Notes: generated by a model not told the origin, from the letters alone. Positions 1-10,265 are shown, counted from the stretch's first letter. The stretch is DNA of 64,000 nucleotides from Phytophthora quininea (GCA_011947345.1 JAAVTG010000048.1:47769-111768); one strand, 5' to 3'. Numbers and translations: made by a program.

Positions 1-975
1 ATAAAAGCCATCCGATCTCAGGCAAGCAAATAATGCCTCCATCACTGTCTTCTCCGATAACTCGCGTCGACGAACATTATGCTTCATGTTAGCAATATCT
101 TGCGGGATTACGAAGGAATTCGGATCCGCTTCAAGTAAACTCGCCCGAACACTCCCGGCTGAAATTCCAACTGCTGTTTGGGCTTCAATTAATTCTTGTA
201 AGGACGCAGCCGGAGCAATCTCTGCACCAGCAGCAGCGCGGCGGCGGTGTCCCGGGTGAACACGAGCGTCTTCAGAAGGAGGATGATTATGAAGGCAGCT
301 TCTATTGCGTGTGTGCACAATCTTCCACGGACCGTCCGGCTTCTTCTTGTCGACAGCTCGCAAAATCGATTTCATGCGGCATCCGATCCGCATTGATCCC
401 CGCATCGGTTGCTTCCTTTTATCATCAGTAAGATGCTGAGTGCATTTCGGCTTTCCTGCACGGTCGCAATCGAAACCGCGCTTCCATACACGCCTCAGTG
501 CTCTCCCAATGTAGAAAGCTCGCCGTCTAGTCATATCGTATCCGTGGTCCCTCGTTCAAGCATGTAAAGCAACAATTGCTTTCTCTTCAGACTCGTATTG
601 GCTTTGAGGCGGCGGCAAAATTTCGTACGTCAGCATAGGAGCAGCAGCAGCAGACTTGTCTTCATCAGAACTGTCTGAGCGGGAGACAGCTAAACTCGAG
701 CTGGAATCACTTCTCAAGTCCTCAAACGCTACAGGTGTATCGACACTCTCCAAAGCGCTTTGCAGTGATCTCATATTCATGTTCGGTATGAGCTCTTCAA
801 AATCCGCAGAGCTCATACTTGGAGGCGAAAAAGGATTGCTCGACGATTCCGAGTCATCCAAGAGAGGAGGGAGATCATGCAGTGAGTTGGCAAGGTCGAG
901 TGCCGAAGGAGTGCTTGAACGGTCTTGGATTGCCGAAGCCGAAGGGTCAGCATTGAGGAGTGCGGAAATGTTCAT
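1..975 (-). pseudogene. MULE-type transposase N-terminal part (FAR1-like), partial and interrupted
   Basis: The minus frame begins at the ATG at 973-975. It reads an acidic, serine-rich leader of 139 codons, meets TGA at 556-558, and stays open in the same frame to the window edge (185 more codons). The part after the stop is basic and carries an RGSMRIGCRMKSILRAVDKK segment followed by WKIVHTRNRSCLHNHPP, a Cys/His arrangement like the WRKY-GCM1/FAR1 zinc domain at the front of Mutator-like transposases. The catalytic region would lie left of the window. The TGA could be a nonsense mutation or lie in an unrecognised intron. Family assignment is by motif resemblance only. The leader may be a separate small ORF. 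Confidence 0.55.
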
Positions 976-2209
976 TTTTGCTTTTAAGGTTGTTGTGAGT
1001 CTCGGGGCTGTGAAGGCGGGTTCTTTCCTGGGGGAGGAGTTTTGGGAAATGAGTCTATCACCAACCTTTAAATGATACCGTTGTATGTCTTCGCAACCGA
1101 AGACTTGCGTCTTCCGCTCTGACCCGGGATGAACGACCCGGTATTAATAAGTCTTGCAACGGACACACCCGGCTGCAACAGACACGCTGGCTTGCTTCAC
1201 TAGGATTTAGTATGCTAGGCGATGTCAGACTGTATCTAGTGCATAGTGCATAGGCCCGCCGAGCGACCCTTTTCTGAAAATGGCCTCCGCCGAAATGGCC
1301 CTCCTTAGTTATGCCCTCCGTGCAGCCGTGGTTCATTTCGGTTCGAGCGTCGCAGTGAGCAGGTCACGCAACAGCCACCGCACCAAGTCTCCTGCGACAG
1401 CTCCTCGCCGCCCAAGCAGCACCTAAAGCTCCGCTGCTTCGAACCGTGGGGTGTGCCCCAGTTTTGTTTTCAGGTTTCGACCTTCTGGTGGTGATCAACT
1501 CAGGCATGGCCATCCACATCTGCAGGAGCCAAAACCTCGCTCGGCCGTACAGCCGACGCACATCACGCTGAGCTACGCTGTGGATACGGCATGGTCATCG
1601 GCCTGATCCCGCCGGAACGCTCAACTTTCCATCTTTGGGGCTTCTCGCCTTCCGACGTGACCAGGCCTCCTCCCAAAACACGTCATGTCAAGCCCGGCTT
1701 CTCCGAGTTGGTCGAGCATGAGGCTACTACTTCCTTCGCGACGGTCTCAAGGTCATCAGTAACAACCATTCATCACACTACCGACAGAAGCTCACATCAC
1801 TCACTCCCCACGGATTCGCCAGACACCGCGTCGAAATTGCCCACCGCGGGCTGCACTTACCACGAGCTGTAGTGTACGTGGGCGAGTATACGATTACGAG
1901 CCTCACCTGTCGTGTCAGTAACGGCGATGGTCCACTACAACACGACCAAAGTACCGTTGCTACGGAAGGAGCTCCTTGAGACTCCCACGAACAAGCGCTC
2001 GACCACAACACACCGGACACAATTCTCTTGAGTACGTCCATCCTGCTTCTCTCACCCCACTAATCGGCTTACGGGCAGTGAACCATTTTGGACATGGACC
2101 ATTATTTAAATTTTGGGGCTGCCACTCGGCACCTTGCCTTCCACGCAAGGAAACTCATGACAATGGCCCATAACCGAAATGAATCACTCTGCCCCTAATG
2201 CCTGTATGA
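976..2209. other. Intergenic stretch without a supported gene
   Basis: Only short overlapping frames on both strands, none with recognisable domains or convincing start context. I see no LTR, tandem repeat or RNA gene here. Confidence 0.5.
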
Positions 2210-2515
2210 TTGATATGGAAAATGGTTTGGTTCGATTTGTCCAAGTTACTCGTGCGAAAGACCATTCGTTCAAGCCAGAGTTTTTCTTTCCATTTGATTC
2301 GTTTGCAGTCTCAGCAACGTCCTTGGATAGAGTCCGTGGAAGTGTATTTTGTGGTGCCATTAGAAATGCTGGAGGGGTTTAGAGCCCCAGTGACTGATCT
2401 GAACGCCACAGTGCTTGTGCCTGCACTTGGTCCACAACACCCACCAGGCCGAATTGAAACAGTTGGCGTCAATTACGAGATGAACCGCGGAAACAAGAGA
2501 CGCAGATATGACTAA
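2210..2515 (+). pseudogene. Unrecognised ORF fragment
   Basis: An open frame of about 100 codons; the first ATG is at 2222. It ends with a basic tail, NRGNKRRRYD. The middle, IESVEVYFVVPLEMLEGF, resembles the YFVVP-type strand near the end of oomycete Crinkler (CRN) effector C-terminal domains, but no LFLAK/HVLVVVP N-terminal region is present. This may be a C-terminal scrap of such a gene or chance. I do not assign a function. Confidence 0.25.
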
Positions 2516-2591
2516 CGTTACCAAACGTTTCACAACCGGTACATGGAGTGATACTGTAGTGCCTTTTCAATAGGTAAGAAACATTTCAATA

Positions 2592-3577
2592 CTATTTTGC
2601 ATCAAAGATGGCACCGGCCGAGCCGATCGTGTTGCGACCAAGAAGAAATCGTGCTGCCTGTCGAAGATTGCCGATCCGGTCAATCATAGATTCGACTCGT
2701 TCGTTGAGTTTTGTATTAATTTTTTGCTGGAGCTGATAAAGCTCATATGAGTCGGTTTTACCGTGCCGAACTGCTATAATCCGCGTCAAGCTGAAAACCT
2801 TGCCGCAATGGCAACTTCACTTCAACCAGACCTGAATTCTAAACTGTTTCACTGTATCTCGCATACAAACGCCCAATCATCCGTCATCCTACAGACCTCC
2901 AATGACATTCGGCAGTGCGTAGGTGGACGGTATATTAGACTTCAACCCGTGCAGCCCCGTTGGGTGTTTTAACAGCGATTGAATGATAAGGAGGTTTCCT
3001 TTACCACACGCTATTCTCAATGCAGAACCCCAGTTGTGAGCCCACCTCGAATCTTTAAAATGCGAGCGCCACTGACCCGAAACTCGCTTCACCAAATCCA
3101 GACGATCGGCTTGAACTAAGTCTTGAATGGCCGTAGCAATATGAAACATGTTCCTTTGGGCATAACCAGCGTTCAGTAGTCCCTCAATAAATTGAGCACA
3201 TTTCCGCGTACTCTAAAAGATCTCGACCAGCAGAACAAACCGTCTCCGCAAGCTGAACGTCACCGCTGTCTAATGCAGTTGTGATAATCCTTTCGACCAC
3301 TCCTTCATCGAAATGTTGTGGGTTAGCAGTTGAATGTTCCAACAGCCACCGAGTGACGTGTAAGTACTGATTCCATGTGGCATCCTCCACACTTATCCCT
3401 GCCCAATGGACAAGGAAACTTTCTTCGAGTCTTGACAGCTTCCTTCGTCCCTTTTTCTATTCCTTTGATGCTGTCCAATGTCGTGCTCCAATAAAAATTA
3501 GAGTACTGGTAGATGTCCCTTTGTAGCAACGATCTCGACAATTTCCACGTCCACTTCACTGCCTGAGAAGTGTTCAC
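2592..3577 (-). pseudogene. Decayed ankyrin-repeat protein gene
   Basis: Reading leftward from 3577, the frame gives segments typical of the large oomycete ankyrin family: VATKGHLPVL followed by a stop and FLLEHD, then HVTRWLLEHS, then ALRIACGKGNLLIIQSLLKH. The pieces lie in order but not in one frame. There is an in-frame TAA near 3495 and a frameshift near 3195, where the reading moves into a frame giving QFIEGLLNAGYA. The left end (2592-2789) is a helical, charged tail. Ankyrin repeats bind other proteins. This copy cannot make a full protein as given, and a remnant of the same type lies at 56220-57090. Confidence 0.6.
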
Positions 3578-3877
3578 AGAGTCATCTTAGAATGGATACA
3601 CTGCCCTTGTTTACTACCTCTTTTAAGGCCAACTCCAAGGCAAATACTTAAAGTCTGTTGCGTAGGCACTACATACCTGTTTGGATGTCTTCATCTACTC
3701 GCAACCTGTTGCAACCGCTGCTCCGCTGTTGGTTATCACAGCTCTGTCAGTTTTAAAACGTGCCGATATGAAATCCTGTCGCTGTGAAACCAGCGAAACC
3801 TCTGCATATAGCAGCATCGAGTTGTGCTTACTCTCGCATCGTCAGCGGCTACATCACATCGAGGCCACTGTGGCGAG

Positions 3878-4075
3878 ATGTCGGCATCCAGCAGCGCTGA
3901 GGAGCCAGGACCTCCTTTCAGCGACAGCGACACCTCTTGGCAGGCAGAATCGTCGTTGGGCGAAGACAGCAAAGACTCAGATCTCGACTATGGTGATGAA
4001 GAAGCCATTGCAGTCGAGGCATCATTTGCTGCAGCACCAACAAAAGAGTTCCGCTTAGTCCAAGTGAGAATTTAA
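3878..4075 (+). CDS. Short acidic ORF, unknown
   Basis: From the ATG at 3878 the frame encodes about 65 residues rich in Ser, Asp and Glu, with a SKDSDLDYGDEEA stretch, and stops at 4075. The end, FRLVQ followed by GTGAGA in the DNA, could be an exon end with a splice donor, as at the acidic start of some transposases or nuclear proteins. No domain is recognised and nothing downstream continues it clearly. Confidence 0.25.
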   Translation: MSASSSAEEPGPPFSDSDTSWQAESSLGEDSKDSDLDYGDEEAIAVEASFAAAPTKEFRLVQVRI

Positions 4076-4299
4076 CGTAATAGTCAGGTCTTTCGGCTGC
4101 AGCCCAGATCTGCGTCTTAATGCGCAGTAGCATATTTGAAGAATATGTAATGACCAGAAAGGACACGACAACACTACAATAGCTGTTGAGTGAAAACACG
4201 ACAGCTTTAAATTAGCACCCCAACTCCAACTGGAACTTGTTGTAATGTGGGTCTGATCGCAGGAAGTGGTTTAGTGACCATCCTGACGGTCTTGTGTCC

Positions 4300-4490
4300 T
4301 TGGAAATGCAGCTGTAGTCCCAGATCCAGTCCAGCAGCTCTGTCGACTCAAATTGTCACGCGCGACTGAGCGAGAGATTGCGGGCGGCCCCAGGAGACAG
4401 GAGACAAGCCCTCCGAGGTGCTCCAGCAGGGCGGGTGCTGAATGACGCAGCACAAGCGCCACATTCATCAGCGCCCAAGCCATCGAGTAT
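4300..4490 (+). repeat. Diverged repeat, copy 1
   Basis: This stretch aligns by eye with 6915-7105. Shared runs include GCGCGACTGAGCGAGAG, CAGGAGAC and CCTCCGAGGTGCTCC. The two copies differ by many substitutions and small indels, so the duplication is old. Neither strand gives a convincing protein. Confidence 0.5.
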
Positions 4491-4512
4491 CTTTTAACAA
4501 AAACGTAAGGGC

Positions 4513-4590
4513 CTCCTGGTGGTCCAGAGGGTTGTGTATATAACTCACGAAGTTCATCCCTCCGGTTGGGGTTCGAGTCCCTGCCGGGGC
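4513..4590 (+). repeat. tRNA-like Pol III promoter, probable SINE head
   Basis: A perfect A-box match, TGGTCCAGAGGG at 4520-4531 (consensus TRGYNNARNNGG), is followed 38 nt later by a perfect B box, GGTTCGAGTCC, at 4570-4580. The flanks fold like a tRNA: a 5-bp T stem around TTCGAGT (two pairs are G-T) and an acceptor stem in which 4513-4519 pairs with 4584-4590 at six of seven positions. The D stem and anticodon stem are poor. This fits a tRNA-derived SINE or tRNA pseudogene better than a working tRNA. No poly-T terminator follows closely, and the downstream A/C-rich DNA could be the SINE body. Confidence 0.45.
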
Positions 4591-4969
4591 TGCCGGGCCG
4601 AGGGCCTACAAAAACATCCAGAAGAAAGGAAATGATTAACTTCACATTCAAACCAAATTCAATCATCATTCAACACATCAGATTTTAAAATAGCAAATAC
4701 CAACCATAAGAACAACCAGAAAACAAGTTAAACATCTGAATCAATTCTTCTAACTAAAACGTTTTGAAGAATGGGTACACTGTTGCTGAAGGTGAAAGAA
4801 GAAAAAAGACGGCATGGCGTTCGTGAGGTTGAGTTGAAATGACTTGATTAACTAGTTAGCGGATTCTCTCGTCTGGAAGGTGTAGCTTAGACAATCTATC
4901 TAATCAAGAATCCATTCGCAGAGTTCAGCTGTGCCGTTCGTGAGGGATTCATTGCAGTGCAACCACGTC

Positions 4970-5178
4970 ATGATCTGGAGTTGCTTCTTTCTTTCAAGAA
5001 GATGTGTCAAATGCTGCGTGAAGCTATTGGAGAACGTACTGGAAGCGGAACGAACGATCATAGAGCAGCGGATGTTGCACCGGGGACAAAGCGATGCACT
5101 TTGGTACTGCAGCTTACAATCGCTGATCTGAAGCGGCCACTGGCTTCTCAATACTGCTGCGTACGGCTGCCCTGTTAG
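4970..5178 (+). pseudogene. Fragment of leucine-rich multicopy family, copy 1
   Basis: Two overlapping frames give ENVLEAERTIIEQRMLHRG and APGTKRCTLVLQLTIADLK. They match the ILEAERLIRAM and ASGTLRCPFVLESTAADLE segments of the better-preserved copy at 13635-15412 and IAPGTLRCTFVLKLMVADLD of the copy near 8.4 kb. Only this segment survives and it is frameshifted. The family is described at 13635. Confidence 0.5.
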
Positions 5179-5821
5179 CTCCAAGCACGAAGTAGACTTT
5201 AACTTGAGGTGATGCACTCTCGCCTCTCCGACTCCAACGGCGTCTTTAGGAAGCCTGTGTATTCGAGCAATACAAACGAATCAGTTTGTGCGAGTGGTAG
5301 TGTTGACGTTTCTTACAGCAAAAAGCTCGAGTGCCCCGAGTTCTCAACGAAAACTAGCTACATGTATCTGTTGGGTGGTCTTTTCGACATCTAGCGCGCG
5401 GTGAAGGAACTATCCAGCAGGATTAATACAACGGCTAGGAATTCCAACCACCAGGGTGCGTGCAGAACTCAAGCTTGGAGTTTGTACGAACGCCGCCGCC
5501 AGCGTACTTGCTCCCGAGTTGGTAGCAAACAGCATGGCTCATTTTATTGTTAAAGGTGTCGGTGCAGGATTCACTGAGTTGTGGCGTGACTCACGATCTG
5601 ACAGCCGGCGCTGAGCACGGTACAGATTATCAGGTGTTATCATGTGCATTGACAGTTTCTGGCGAAAACAGCCTTTAAATCCACATATCTGCAGAGCTGG
5701 CGAATGATGTGCAATTCTTCGGATCGGAATCACGGTACAGCACTGTACGTTCAGGCTCCCGAGCCGAGGCATTCTCGAACTCGCCAACTACCACGTAAGC
5801 AACTCCACCAGCCTCGAAAGT
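5179..5821. other. Intergenic stretch upstream of small secreted genes
   Basis: No supported gene. The last 60 bases (to CCACCAGCCTCGAAAGT) resemble the DNA just upstream of the ATG at 6435 (CCACCAGACTCGAAAGC), so the two genes were probably duplicated with their 5' untranslated leaders. Confidence 0.5.
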
Positions 5822-6016
5822 ATGAAGGTTATCGTCGGACTCGGCGGGATTTTCATCGCTGCTCTCGTCTCCAGTATCGTCGGGTTGACGTTCGATCCCA
5901 AGAACAAAGTCCCCATCATCGGCGTCGGCCCCGAAGTCCACCCTTCGGAATCTGGTTCGTCGTCAGGTTCATTTGCCGCCACCACTCCACAGCCGTCTGT
6001 ACCTCTAGACAACTAA
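5822..6016 (+). CDS. Small secreted protein, truncated Kazal-inhibitor paralogue
   Basis: A 64-residue ORF from a good ATG. Residues 1-22 form a signal peptide (MKVIVGLGGIFIAALVSSIV). The mature part carries IIGVGPEVHPSESGSS and is proline/serine-rich, then stops without any cysteine. The leader and the GPEV..PSE segment match residues of the Kazal gene at 6435 (GIGPQIFPSEKGSYAG), and the 5' leaders are alike, so this is a tandem duplicate that lacks the Kazal domain. It is either a truncated copy or a short secreted peptide in its own right. No inhibitory function can be assigned. Confidence 0.5.
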   Translation: MKVIVGLGGIFIAALVSSIVGLTFDPKNKVPIIGVGPEVHPSESGSSSGSFAATTPQPSVPLDN

Positions 6017-6434
6017 CAATACCCCAGTGTCATCATCGACGGCGATTCCTAGAACAGCCCAAAACAAAAACAACAAAGAAAGCGGTTTCCTGCCTACAGA
6101 GTCTGCGTTGGTTGAATTTGAGAGCTTCGCTTCGGCAGGTTCCGACATAACTTTCTATTTGTTTTCATCCTGCCCAGCTTGCTTAATGAAGAGAGTATCG
6201 AATTGGCAAGACAGCTGCTCGAGATCATTTTGCACGCGTGGGTATATCCTCCGCTCTGTGTGAGGATCATTTTGATTCGAGTCTGTCAAAGGACGACAAG
6301 GTCCGCATATGTAGCAGATCTAGTGCGCCACACGCCATTCTCTGGTCTCCGACTCGACTTGACTGTCTACAGTCTGCTACATCATTCTTGAATCGGCAAG
6401 ACACTACTCAAACTACCCCACCAGACTCGAAAGC
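6017..6434. other. Spacer between tandem secreted genes
   Basis: No supported gene. The segment before 6435 resembles the 5' leader of the gene at 5822. Confidence 0.4.
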
Positions 6435-6790
6435 ATGAAGTTCATCGTCGGGCTCGTCGGATTTGTTTTCGCTGTTGCCACCGCTCGTATTGGAGAAGTC
6501 GAAGCTTTGGCGTTCAACATTTCGGACAACAACGGCGTCTTCCCCTACTTGGGGATCGGTCCTCAGATTTTCCCTTCGGAAAAGGGTTCGTACGCTGGTC
6601 CATCGCCGGACACGCCCGAGCCGTCTGGAAGTGCTGCGAGTTCCGTCACCTGCGATCCGTCCTGTCCGACTGACAGCACCCCGTGTGCGGCTCTGACGGC
6701 GTCACATACGGCAACATGTGCAAGCTGAACCTCGCGAGCTGCAACAACCCGGATCAAAACATCACCAAGAAGGCGGACGGTCCATGCTAA
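6435..6790 (+). pseudogene. Kazal-like extracellular protease inhibitor, frameshifted
   Basis: From the ATG at 6435 there is a signal peptide of about 25 residues, then a linker with GIGPQIFPSEKGSYAG and a PSPDTPEPSGS spacer, then the start of a Kazal domain (CDPSCPTDS). One base is missing in the C run at about 6679-6682, so the annotated frame stops at 6728. In the next frame the rest of the domain is intact: a VCGSDG-type turn, YGNMC, LASC and the terminal Cys, ending with TAA at 6788-6790. Kazal proteins inhibit serine proteases, and in plant-pathogenic oomycetes they are secreted against host apoplastic subtilases. All six Kazal cysteines can be seen across the two frames. The break may be a mutation or a sequencing error. 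Confidence 0.75.
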
Positions 6791-6914
6791 AGCTCCGCAT
6801 TCGAATTGTGCCAGCTTGCCGTTGGAATAATGCTGCTGCGAGAATCTTTTGTACGTTGGGGAACTTATCTTGAGCGATCTATTGCGGGTCATTTGCATGC
6901 AACCATGGTAAAGC

Positions 6915-7105
6915 CATTGCAAGTGCAGTCCGAGATCCATTCCAGCAGCTCCGTCGACTCGAACTGGCACGCGCGACTGAGCGAGAGGTTGCGGGGCAGC
7001 CCCAGGAGACACGAGACAAGTCCTCCGAGGTGCTCCTGCAGGGTGGATGCTGAATGGCGCAGCACAAGCCCCGCACTCGTCAGTGTCAGCGTCCGAGGCA
7101 TATTT
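6915..7105 (+). repeat. Diverged repeat, copy 2
   Basis: Partner of 4300-4490. It lies between the Kazal genes at 6435 (plus) and 7198 (minus), suggesting that rearrangement or duplication has moved pieces across this cluster. Confidence 0.5.
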
Positions 7106-7197
7106 TGAAATGGCTACACTTTCGTTGAAAAGAAATTTGTTTGCTTTTTACACTGGCAAGTCATGTGGTTATGCCTCGGTAGTTGATAGTAGAAAAT

Positions 7198-7557
7198 TTA
7201 CGAAGAGCACGCTCCATCCGAAGCCTTGGTGATTGTGTCGGCTGGGTGCTTGCAGCTCGCGATCTGCAGCTGGCTCGAGTTGATGTAGGTGTGGCCATTC
7301 GAGCCACAAACGAATTGGGAGTCTCCTCCGGAGCAAATGTTGTCGCAACTGGCAGGTTCGCCCATGGTGTCGGAGTAGCCCTTGAAAAGCGAGTCCGACG
7401 TGGATTTGTTCATTGGCACTTCAGGGCCACGACCAAACTCCGGAGCTCCGTCGCTGGAAGAGGTGCCGACAGGACTCGGCCCTTCGTTGATTTCACTGTC
7501 AGCGTGGACATTGGTGGCAGCAATTGCAACGGCGACAACGGCGAGGGTGAACTTCAT
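7198..7557 (-). CDS. Secreted Kazal-like protease inhibitor with an atypical cysteine pattern
   Basis: An intact 119-residue ORF from the ATG at 7555-7557. Residues 1-19 are a signal peptide ending at HADS. A linker carries EFGRGPEVPMNKSTSDSLFK, the module shared with the non-Kazal proteins at 9831 and 34851. The Kazal domain covers about residues 71-117 (CDNIC, FVCGSNGHTY, IASC, DGAC). The cysteine normally found shortly after the conserved Tyr (C4, usual form YxNxC) is replaced by Ser in YINSSQL. C2 therefore loses its partner and only the C1-C5 and C3-C6 disulfides remain. It is the only Kazal gene in the window with an unbroken frame. Expected role: secreted inhibitor of serine proteases, perhaps with altered strength or target. 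Confidence 0.8.
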   Translation of the reverse strand: MKFTLAVVAVAIAATNVHADSEINEGPSPVGTSSSDGAPEFGRGPEVPMNKSTSDSLFKGYSDTMGEPASCDNICSGGDSQFVCGSNGHTYINSSQLQIASCKHPADTITKASDGACSS

Positions 7558-7989
7558 CGTGTTGGGGTGGGGCGCTGAGGAATTCCGAAATGAGAGAACG
7601 AACGCATTTTGCTTGACGCTTCGCCTTCATTACTCTCAACATCACTGTGAAATGTGGATTATCTCCAATTGACACGTCACAGAATACAATCCATTAGTTC
7701 TCCTGAGCCAGGACTTGCGAATTTGTGAATTGCTAGGATGAATTTCACTGTTGGCGAAAATAGTTATTACTCCACAATCTAATATTTCGTTGAAGCTGCA
7801 CATTCGGAGAGAATGGAGCAGCACTGGGGCTTCTTGGCGCCCTGGTGCGAGCTTCTCTACGACTACATTGAGTACAGAGCAGTGCAACGCGACTGAGAGG
7901 CTCGGGTCTCCAGAAACACCGCCTGGAAGTGTCATTACCAAGGCGCAGTGAAGAGATGGACGACGAGACACTGAAAGACGTAGAATCCG
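7558..7989. other. Promoter side of the minus-strand Kazal gene and unassigned DNA
   Basis: No supported gene. The 5' leader of the Kazal gene lies immediately right of 7557. Confidence 0.35.
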
Positions 7990-9490
7990 AGCTAGCAATG
8001 CCTCAAGAGGTGAACTTCCAGAGCAGTTTTCTTAGTTTGGAGAAGCGTTGGCTCTGCTGGCGGCCGTGGCTCACGTGAGTCAAACAGCCTGGAAATTTAC
8101 TAGTGGAACACTGTGGAGTGGAATCTGAGCCACGAAGAAGAAGCTCAATACGAACGAGACGTTCCAGCCCACTTTTTATTGCTAATAGATCCAGATGAAG
8201 ACTTGAGAAGGTGTGGAGAACACCACCAAAAACGAGGTTCGGTGCTCTTCTGTCACCCCAACCATAGAACGTAACCTTCTCAAGAATACGTGGCAGCGTA
8301 GGCGAAGACTGCAGCGTTGGATATGAACCTAAACAAAGGAGGCAGTGGAGTGGATGTTGTCATTCTGGTGGCAAATGTATTACCCAGACACGGGCACTTA
8401 CCAGGATGGAGATCCGAGGGTTTTGCAGAATGTACTGGAAGCCGATCAAGCGATCTGAGCAATGTGGAGGGCGTGGAACAACAACATATTGCACCGGGAA
8501 CTCTGCGATGTACCTTCGTACTGAAACTTATGGTCGCAGACTTGGACGGGATCACTGGCTACCCTAAACTGGCTGATACATTTCTGAATCCAATTAATCA
8601 TAAGTTTTGGTTTTCGGACGGATTGGGACGATTCTGAAGGTCTGAACAACGATAAGAACAGTGAGAGGAACGGTTTGGTCAGGTCATGAGATGTTTGTCC
8701 AATGGGAGTCGTCATAGTCGTGAAGTAACCAATTATTCTTTGGTGGGGATAGAGTATCAGGAGCTACTACCGATGGTCTGCCCGTTTTCCTGTCGGCAAT
8801 AGGATCATCGCTGAAGTCATTAACGGTCGATGAACTAAGAGACGATATTGGGGAGAGCACAATCCTGGAGCCCTGTCCTATGCTCGAGGAGCTGTCACTC
8901 TGCGGCGGTCTGGTTGACGCGTTCTTTGATTTATGCGAGTACAGGTCAAGTACTGATGGCCCCTTCAGCAGAATTCACTGGCACGACATCACTTCGCTTT
9001 CGAGATATTTGAGCGACTCTACCAATCCACTTCGAAGTGCTTGCGGCGGCTGCGTGTACGACTCAACAAGCCTTGAGATGGATGGAGAGCTGTTTGGGGA
9101 CAGTACGACCCACCTAATTTTGCCGACGAAATGGCTGCACTTTTGTTGATGCTGAAGACTAATTGCACGTTGGAGTACTTTGAGATACTTTTCTCGCCAC
9201 AACATCGCTAACATCTTGAGGCTTTCAAGATTGAATACCGAGACCCTGCCAACCAAATGTCGAAGCCGTTCCCTATTGAATGCAAGATCGCGCTTCTGAG
9301 TGTTCTGGGATTCGGTAGACCGGCAACAAACAGCAAGAGTCGGTCGTAATCGGTGGGGTGCAAATTGGATGCCCTAAGCAACATTTTCGCATTCGCTGCT
9401 ATTCCTAAGGGGATTTACTTCAGTGGAGGGAGTCTAGGAATTGATTTTGACGATGCCAACGAAGATGGCGAGGATGATTTTAGCTTTTAG
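7990..9490 (+). pseudogene. Leucine-rich multicopy family gene, copy 2, decayed
   Basis: Segments occur in the same order as in the 13.6-kb copy but in changing frames with stops: PAHFLLLIDPDEDLRRCGEHH (about 8170-8230), QHIAPGTLRCTFVLKLMVAD (about 8480), LTVDELRDDI and LEELSLCGGLVDAFFDL (about 8825-8935, leucine-rich repeat spacing), RIHWHDITSLSRYL, NPLRSACGGCVYDS, LEYFEILFSP, and an end FPIECKIALLSVL then IFAFAAIPKGIYFS followed by an acidic tail finishing at 9489. This copy keeps the 3' end that copy 3 has had moved to 33.4 kb, so it shows what the uninterrupted gene looked like. Confidence 0.6.
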
Positions 9491-9654
9491 ATTCTAGCTA
9501 CTTGCGCTTCCGGAGGACAGGATGGTATTGGTTACGGAGACAACGGATGCAGTTGCTTTTCAGCTCAAGAAGAAAGGGACAGAAAGAGAGAGATACCTTA
9601 GGAATGTAGCGGCAACACCGAAAACCTGGCCCGAATCAACTGCGATGCCGAATT
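9491..9654. other. Spacer
   Basis: No supported gene between the leucine-rich remnant and the inverted secreted-gene fragments. Confidence 0.3.
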
Positions 9655-9776
9655 TGGTTAATTGGCAGCACTGCCACTGCTGTATTTCTGTCCCATGACT
9701 TCGAAATACTTCTTGAAAGCGCATCCGACTTGGACATCACTTCCGGGCCGGGACCAAGATAGAGAGACTCATTGGT
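9655..9776 (-). pseudogene. Inverted 3' half of a small secreted repeat-protein gene
   Basis: Read on the minus strand this encodes QNLTNESLYLGPGPEV, then a KSDAL segment, KKYFEVMGQ and GSAAN with a stop at the left end. It corresponds to residues from about 52 onward of the intact protein at 34851-35147 (QNLTNEPLYLGPGPEVMLNK). One T is missing in a T run near 9713, shifting the frame. The matching 5' half lies immediately right on the opposite strand (9831-10004). Confidence 0.65.
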
Positions 9777-9830
9777 CAAATTTTGACTCATTCAATGTTC
9801 CCACTCCACCTTCCCAAACAAACCTCACGG

Positions 9831-10004
9831 ATGAAGTTCGTTCTCGCACTTACCGGAACTGTCGTCGCTGCAGTCGCTACCAGCAGTATCAATGCGGACG
9901 GCGAACTCAACCTCGGCCCAGGTCCTGAAGTGACCATGAACAAATCGGAAGCGGATGCGATGTTCAAGAGATACTTCGACGCTCGACGAATTGTGCACGA
10001 ATGA
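9831..10004 (+). pseudogene. 5' half of a small secreted repeat-protein gene, separated by inversion
   Basis: The ATG at 9831 starts a signal peptide (MKFVLALTGTVVAAVATSS) and one copy of the module LGPGPEVTMNKSEADAMFKR, then YFDA, after which the match to the intact paralogue at 34851-35147 ends abruptly and a few unrelated codons lead to a stop. The sequence just upstream of the ATG also matches the 5' leader of the paralogue. Together with 9655-9776 it forms one gene cut between YFDA and (G)QNL, with one half turned around. A secreted peptide of about 57 residues could still be made. Confidence 0.6.
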
Positions 10005-10265
10005 TCGTGTCAACTTGTAGAGTCTTAGGCGTATTTTCAACGTTGAGATGGATCAACTTGAATTGACTCGTCAACGCATAGTTTTGAGTGGCAAAGCGCA
10101 GGATGCGATCGATTTGCTCTCCTACCTCTGGCTCTGGCTCAGAGACGGAATCACCAATCCTTGTGCCATCTTGCGGCGCTGAGACAATGGGCAAATCACG
10201 CCCTCGGTGAGTTGCTACCAAATTCGGAGGGTACTGCCACCAAAGTTGGTGCATTCGACCAGAGA

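Noticed and set aside
2210..2515. Crinkler (CRN) effector
   Set aside because: Only a short YFVVP-like string supports it and no N-terminal CRN motif is present. Kept as an unrecognised fragment.
4513..4590. Functional tRNA gene
   Set aside because: The D and anticodon stems do not fold well, and the terminator is not near. A SINE head or tRNA pseudogene fits better.
4271..4669. 132-residue minus-strand ORF containing a GRDSNPNRR stretch
   Set aside because: That peptide is a usual artefact of translating the complement of a tRNA-like B box; the ORF overlaps the Pol III-like element and an old repeat, so it is not a gene.
5822..7557. RxLR motifs in the small secreted proteins
   Set aside because: Signal peptides are present, but no RxLR or EER follows in the expected window. 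Only the gene at 57189-57617 qualifies.
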